Shown here: piece after piece, positions 16,964-19,513 of the stretch
How positions within the stretch are numbered: position 1 is the stretch's first letter
How the letters are laid out: every line of letters starts with the position of its first letter
NCBI GenBank assembly: GCA_027604505.1
Contig: JADIIX010000253.1
Coordinates: forward strand, 1 to 19,513
Source: Gonapodya sp. JEL0774
Taxonomy: Eukaryota; Monoblepharomycota; Monoblepharidomycetes; Monoblepharidales; Gonapodyaceae
Reading direction: 5' to 3'
DNA: 19,513 nt
Made by a program: the position numbers and the translations under genes
Notes under the pieces: model-generated
Told to the model about the DNA's origin: nothing
Databases searched by the model: none
What the model saw: the letters and a program-made list of their open reading frames with translations, nothing else

Positions 16964-19513
16964 ATGTCTGAACCAATTTCTGCTCATACTAGCGCTGAAC
17001 CTTTAACCAGCGACGGTGATGGACGCAGTGCGACCTTGGTCCCCGTGGTCCTTTACCCCAACTCGTTTGAACTGGAAGACGAATCCACGTTACGAGCGTT
17101 TGCTCAATGGCACATCGGACATCCGACTGAGACACAGTCACTCTCACCCGATTTCTTGGCGAGCCAGGTGGTTGAGGCAGCCACACAGCGACTGGAAATG
17201 CTGGAGAGAATGCAGGAAGCGGCGCGGAGAGCGGACGTTATCAACCGAAACGCCGTTGAGACAGCTGGATTTCTAGCTCTTTATCTGAAAGCTAAGGCAG
17301 ACAGGGACATGGGAACGTTGACGGGATCTGACGATCTTTATCAACGATGGATTCGCGAGTGGAACCATGCTTACCCAGCTTTGAAGGTGTTCCCTCGTGC
17401 CGCAGAGTCCAAGTTCACTAAGCAAATGTTCGAAAACGCAGCCCGCAACTTTTTCTTCCCTCTGGGGACGTCTGACGTGCTTGATAAGCTTGTGTTTCCT
17501 GCGGGATCAGAACAGTCCGCTCAATCTGGTCGTAGGGGTCCACCAGCCACCGCCGAGACAATCGCTTTCAGAACAGTCATCGTCAGGGTTATGGACACTG
17601 TCGTGGCATATGCGTTGTCTGGCGGCACTTTTGGGTCGGGAGGATCTGACAGCTCAGATGGGCACCCTGGTTCAGATGGTGCTGATTGTCCTGAACCATC
17701 CAAGACGCTCATGGGTCGAATACAGATGGCCTTTAAGCTTGCTGCTCAAATCTTATTCGGCCGTGCGCCAGTGTTTGAAGTTTCCCGTCTTCACCGGGTT
17801 CTCTTTCAGAGGCCGAATCGACGACCTGGTGTGGCTGGCAGACTGGCCATGTACGGATTTTTGGAGACCCCTTCGACAGGTGGTTCAGCAGAGTGTGGTA
17901 AGTTATACTCTGTTGGTCTGCGTGTCGGGGTCTTGGCTCAAACCCCTACTTGTGTTGCCCTCCCTCCTTTGCCTAATGTATGTCGGGCAAAGCTCGGGAG
18001 GACAGTGGGCAGGCTCTTCAAGATGGCGTGGAAAACAGAGAAGAAAACTCTTGTCTTGATTCCAACGACGTCAGCCAGGGCTTGGATGAGGAGGACTCAG
18101 ATGAAGGAGAGAGGACAGGGGAATCTTGGTCCCAGATGTACCAAGATGCGTCACTGTTGAAAGTGCGCCTTCGTCCCGGTGGAGGTCAAGTAAAGCGTTC
18201 AGCGCTATATGAAGAAGGAATAGAATTGAATCCCAGCAAGAAGGCTAGGGTTACTAAAGTGAGTCGGTCTCTGTGGTGATGTGTTTGGTAGAGTAGTAGA
18301 CTAGCGGTGTGCCCTCCGCCGGCCTCTGGTGGTGTATCTTTGTGTTTTTATTGCGAAGGCTCACTCCACTTTTTCTTCTTCCTTCCTTCTAGACCTCTCC
18401 ACCTCCTTTCTGTGATGGTACTGCCGCCGACTCGCACAACCTACCATCCGAGAAAGGGAAGGAATCGTCTCGCCACGGCCGATCAGCCCAGGACAATTTA
18501 GAATCGGAGTCCATTGTTTCGAATTTAAGGAAAGAGGCTGATATGCCGGGTATGTGTTATGGTTCGTGACTTGATGGTCATGGTGTCCGTCAGTCAGCAG
18601 CAGCTGTCTGTCATCAAGATTTGTGTTTTTGTGCTGATGTCGCATTGTGTAGATGATCTAGATTCTGAGTACCAACCAGGACCACGCAGACCCGACCATG
18701 CTGCCAAGACTGTTGCTACCCAGCCGGCAAGCGACTGTATCAACCACTCTCTCGAACCCACTTGTACAGCAGCTGATGGTGGTAGCGAGGCAGGTGGGAG
18801 TGGTGTCATCAAGGACAGGGTTAGCAAAGCCAATGAGGGTTCCAGTGGGTCAGGAACAGGAGGAGGTGGTGGTTCCGCTGAATCCCACCGCCGTGGCAGA
18901 GGGACGTCACGGGCACATCAGGGTGGGCGTGGCGGCGGCAGCATAGTATTAGTGAGAGACGATGCCAAACCACGCACTCGGAGTGGGTCCCAGAAACGGG
19001 GAGCCAAGAGCACGGTGAGTGAACCCGTGACCATGAATCTCCTGAGGAGCTGAGCGGATGATGATGTACATATTTGTGTCTGCTTCTTCCCTCCTGACCA
19101 TCTCCCTTCTCTTTTTCTATACTCAGAACCGTACTAGCACTCTCCCCGAGGAGTTTACCACCCATCAGGGAACCTATTCTTTGCAACTCCAGACTTTCGG
19201 TGACATCTCGCACCTTAACCGGATCTGGAATCGATTTAGAAGCGAGTATGAGGTGGGCAACCTCGATGAGAAGTAAGTTGTTAAAAGAGTGCTGGTGGGG
19301 GCCAGTGTGACCTCGAGTGTACCCTGGTTCTATAAGTGCGTGTTGAATAAGCACGTAGCTGGTTGAAGCATGCTGACACCCGCACCCACTTTGGTTCAAC
19401 TCGCTTCCTTCCTCTCTTAGGCTGAATTTGGCCCATGAGCAATCTGGACACTCTTTGGACTGGTTCTATCTTTGTCTCTTGACCAAGTTCTGCGCTGCCG
19501 ACCGGGACATTAC
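16964..19513 (+). CDS. Multi-exon orphan protein with acidic and Gly/Arg-rich regions (3' end outside window)
   Basis: Exons with agreeing phases: 16964-17897, 17993-18258, 18393-18549, 18653-19014, 19127-19272, 19421 to beyond 19513, giving at least 652 residues. The ATG at 16964 (MSEPISAHTS) was chosen over the in-frame ATG at 16856, which lies inside the palindrome. Exon 1 encodes a mainly helical region (VVEAATQRLEMLERMQEAARRAD, ALYLKAKADRDMG, YQRWIREWNHAYPALKVFP, KFTKQMFENAARNFFFP). It is followed by an acidic Ser-rich part (DSNDVSQGLDEEDSDEGE), a basic NPSKKARVTK that could be a nuclear signal, and a Gly/Arg-rich tract (RRGRGTSRAHQGGRGGGS). The last exons read more ordered (YSLQLQTFGDISHLNRIWNRF). 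I recognise no family. Nuclear location and nucleic-acid binding are weak inferences from the basic and RGG-like tracts. Confidence 0.6.

Noticed and set aside
1-19513. CRISPR array, tRNA or rRNA genes, telomeric repeats, long terminal repeats
   Set aside because: Read by eye on both strands, nothing of these kinds was seen. No covariance search was possible, so a small RNA gene could be missed.

Overview
The window reads as nuclear DNA of a filamentous fungus, most likely a basidiomycete. Coding sequence is broken by many short introns (about 90-260 nt) with strong GTGAGT/GTAAGT-type donors, CTGAC-like branch sites and pyrimidine-rich acceptors. There are no operons or ribosome-binding sites. 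The gene content (a tandem F-box/LRR-like pair, a giant telomere-linked-type helicase, Ser/Pro-rich orphan genes) is typical of accessory regions of basidiomycete genomes. The organism call is an inference from gene style, not from a marker gene.

Layout: (1) 1-2984 holds two tandem paralogues of a leucine-rich, F-box-family-like protein, the first cut by the window edge. (2) 2985-3887 has no gene I can support. (3) 3960-12193 is one very large gene that I rebuilt from seven exons whose reading phases all agree. It encodes acidic N-terminus, OrsD-like C2H2 zinc fingers, a tyrosine-recombinase-like domain (R...K...RxxR...H-x8-Y), a RecQ-type SF2 helicase and a C-terminal Cys/His zinc cluster. 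A perfect 16-bp tandem duplication at 11124-11155 shifts the frame, so this copy should lose the zinc-cluster tail. (4) About 12865-15021 is a spliced Pro/Ser-rich gene of unknown family. (5) On the minus strand, 15745-16716 is an intron-free 2-oxoglutarate/Fe(II) dioxygenase of the phytanoyl-CoA dioxygenase-like fold. (6) Divergent from it, 16964 to beyond the right edge is a multi-exon orphan gene with acidic, basic and Gly/Arg-rich tracts. The 247-bp gap between these two genes contains a perfect 70-bp palindrome (16817-16886).

How they may work together: a protein with both a site-specific-recombinase signature and a RecQ motor is expected to act on DNA and could mobilise itself or maintain subtelomeric DNA. 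The dioxygenase and the two orphan genes next to it may be cargo or unrelated accessory genes. I found no terminal inverted repeats, target-site duplications or telomeric repeats, so the boundaries of any mobile element are unknown.
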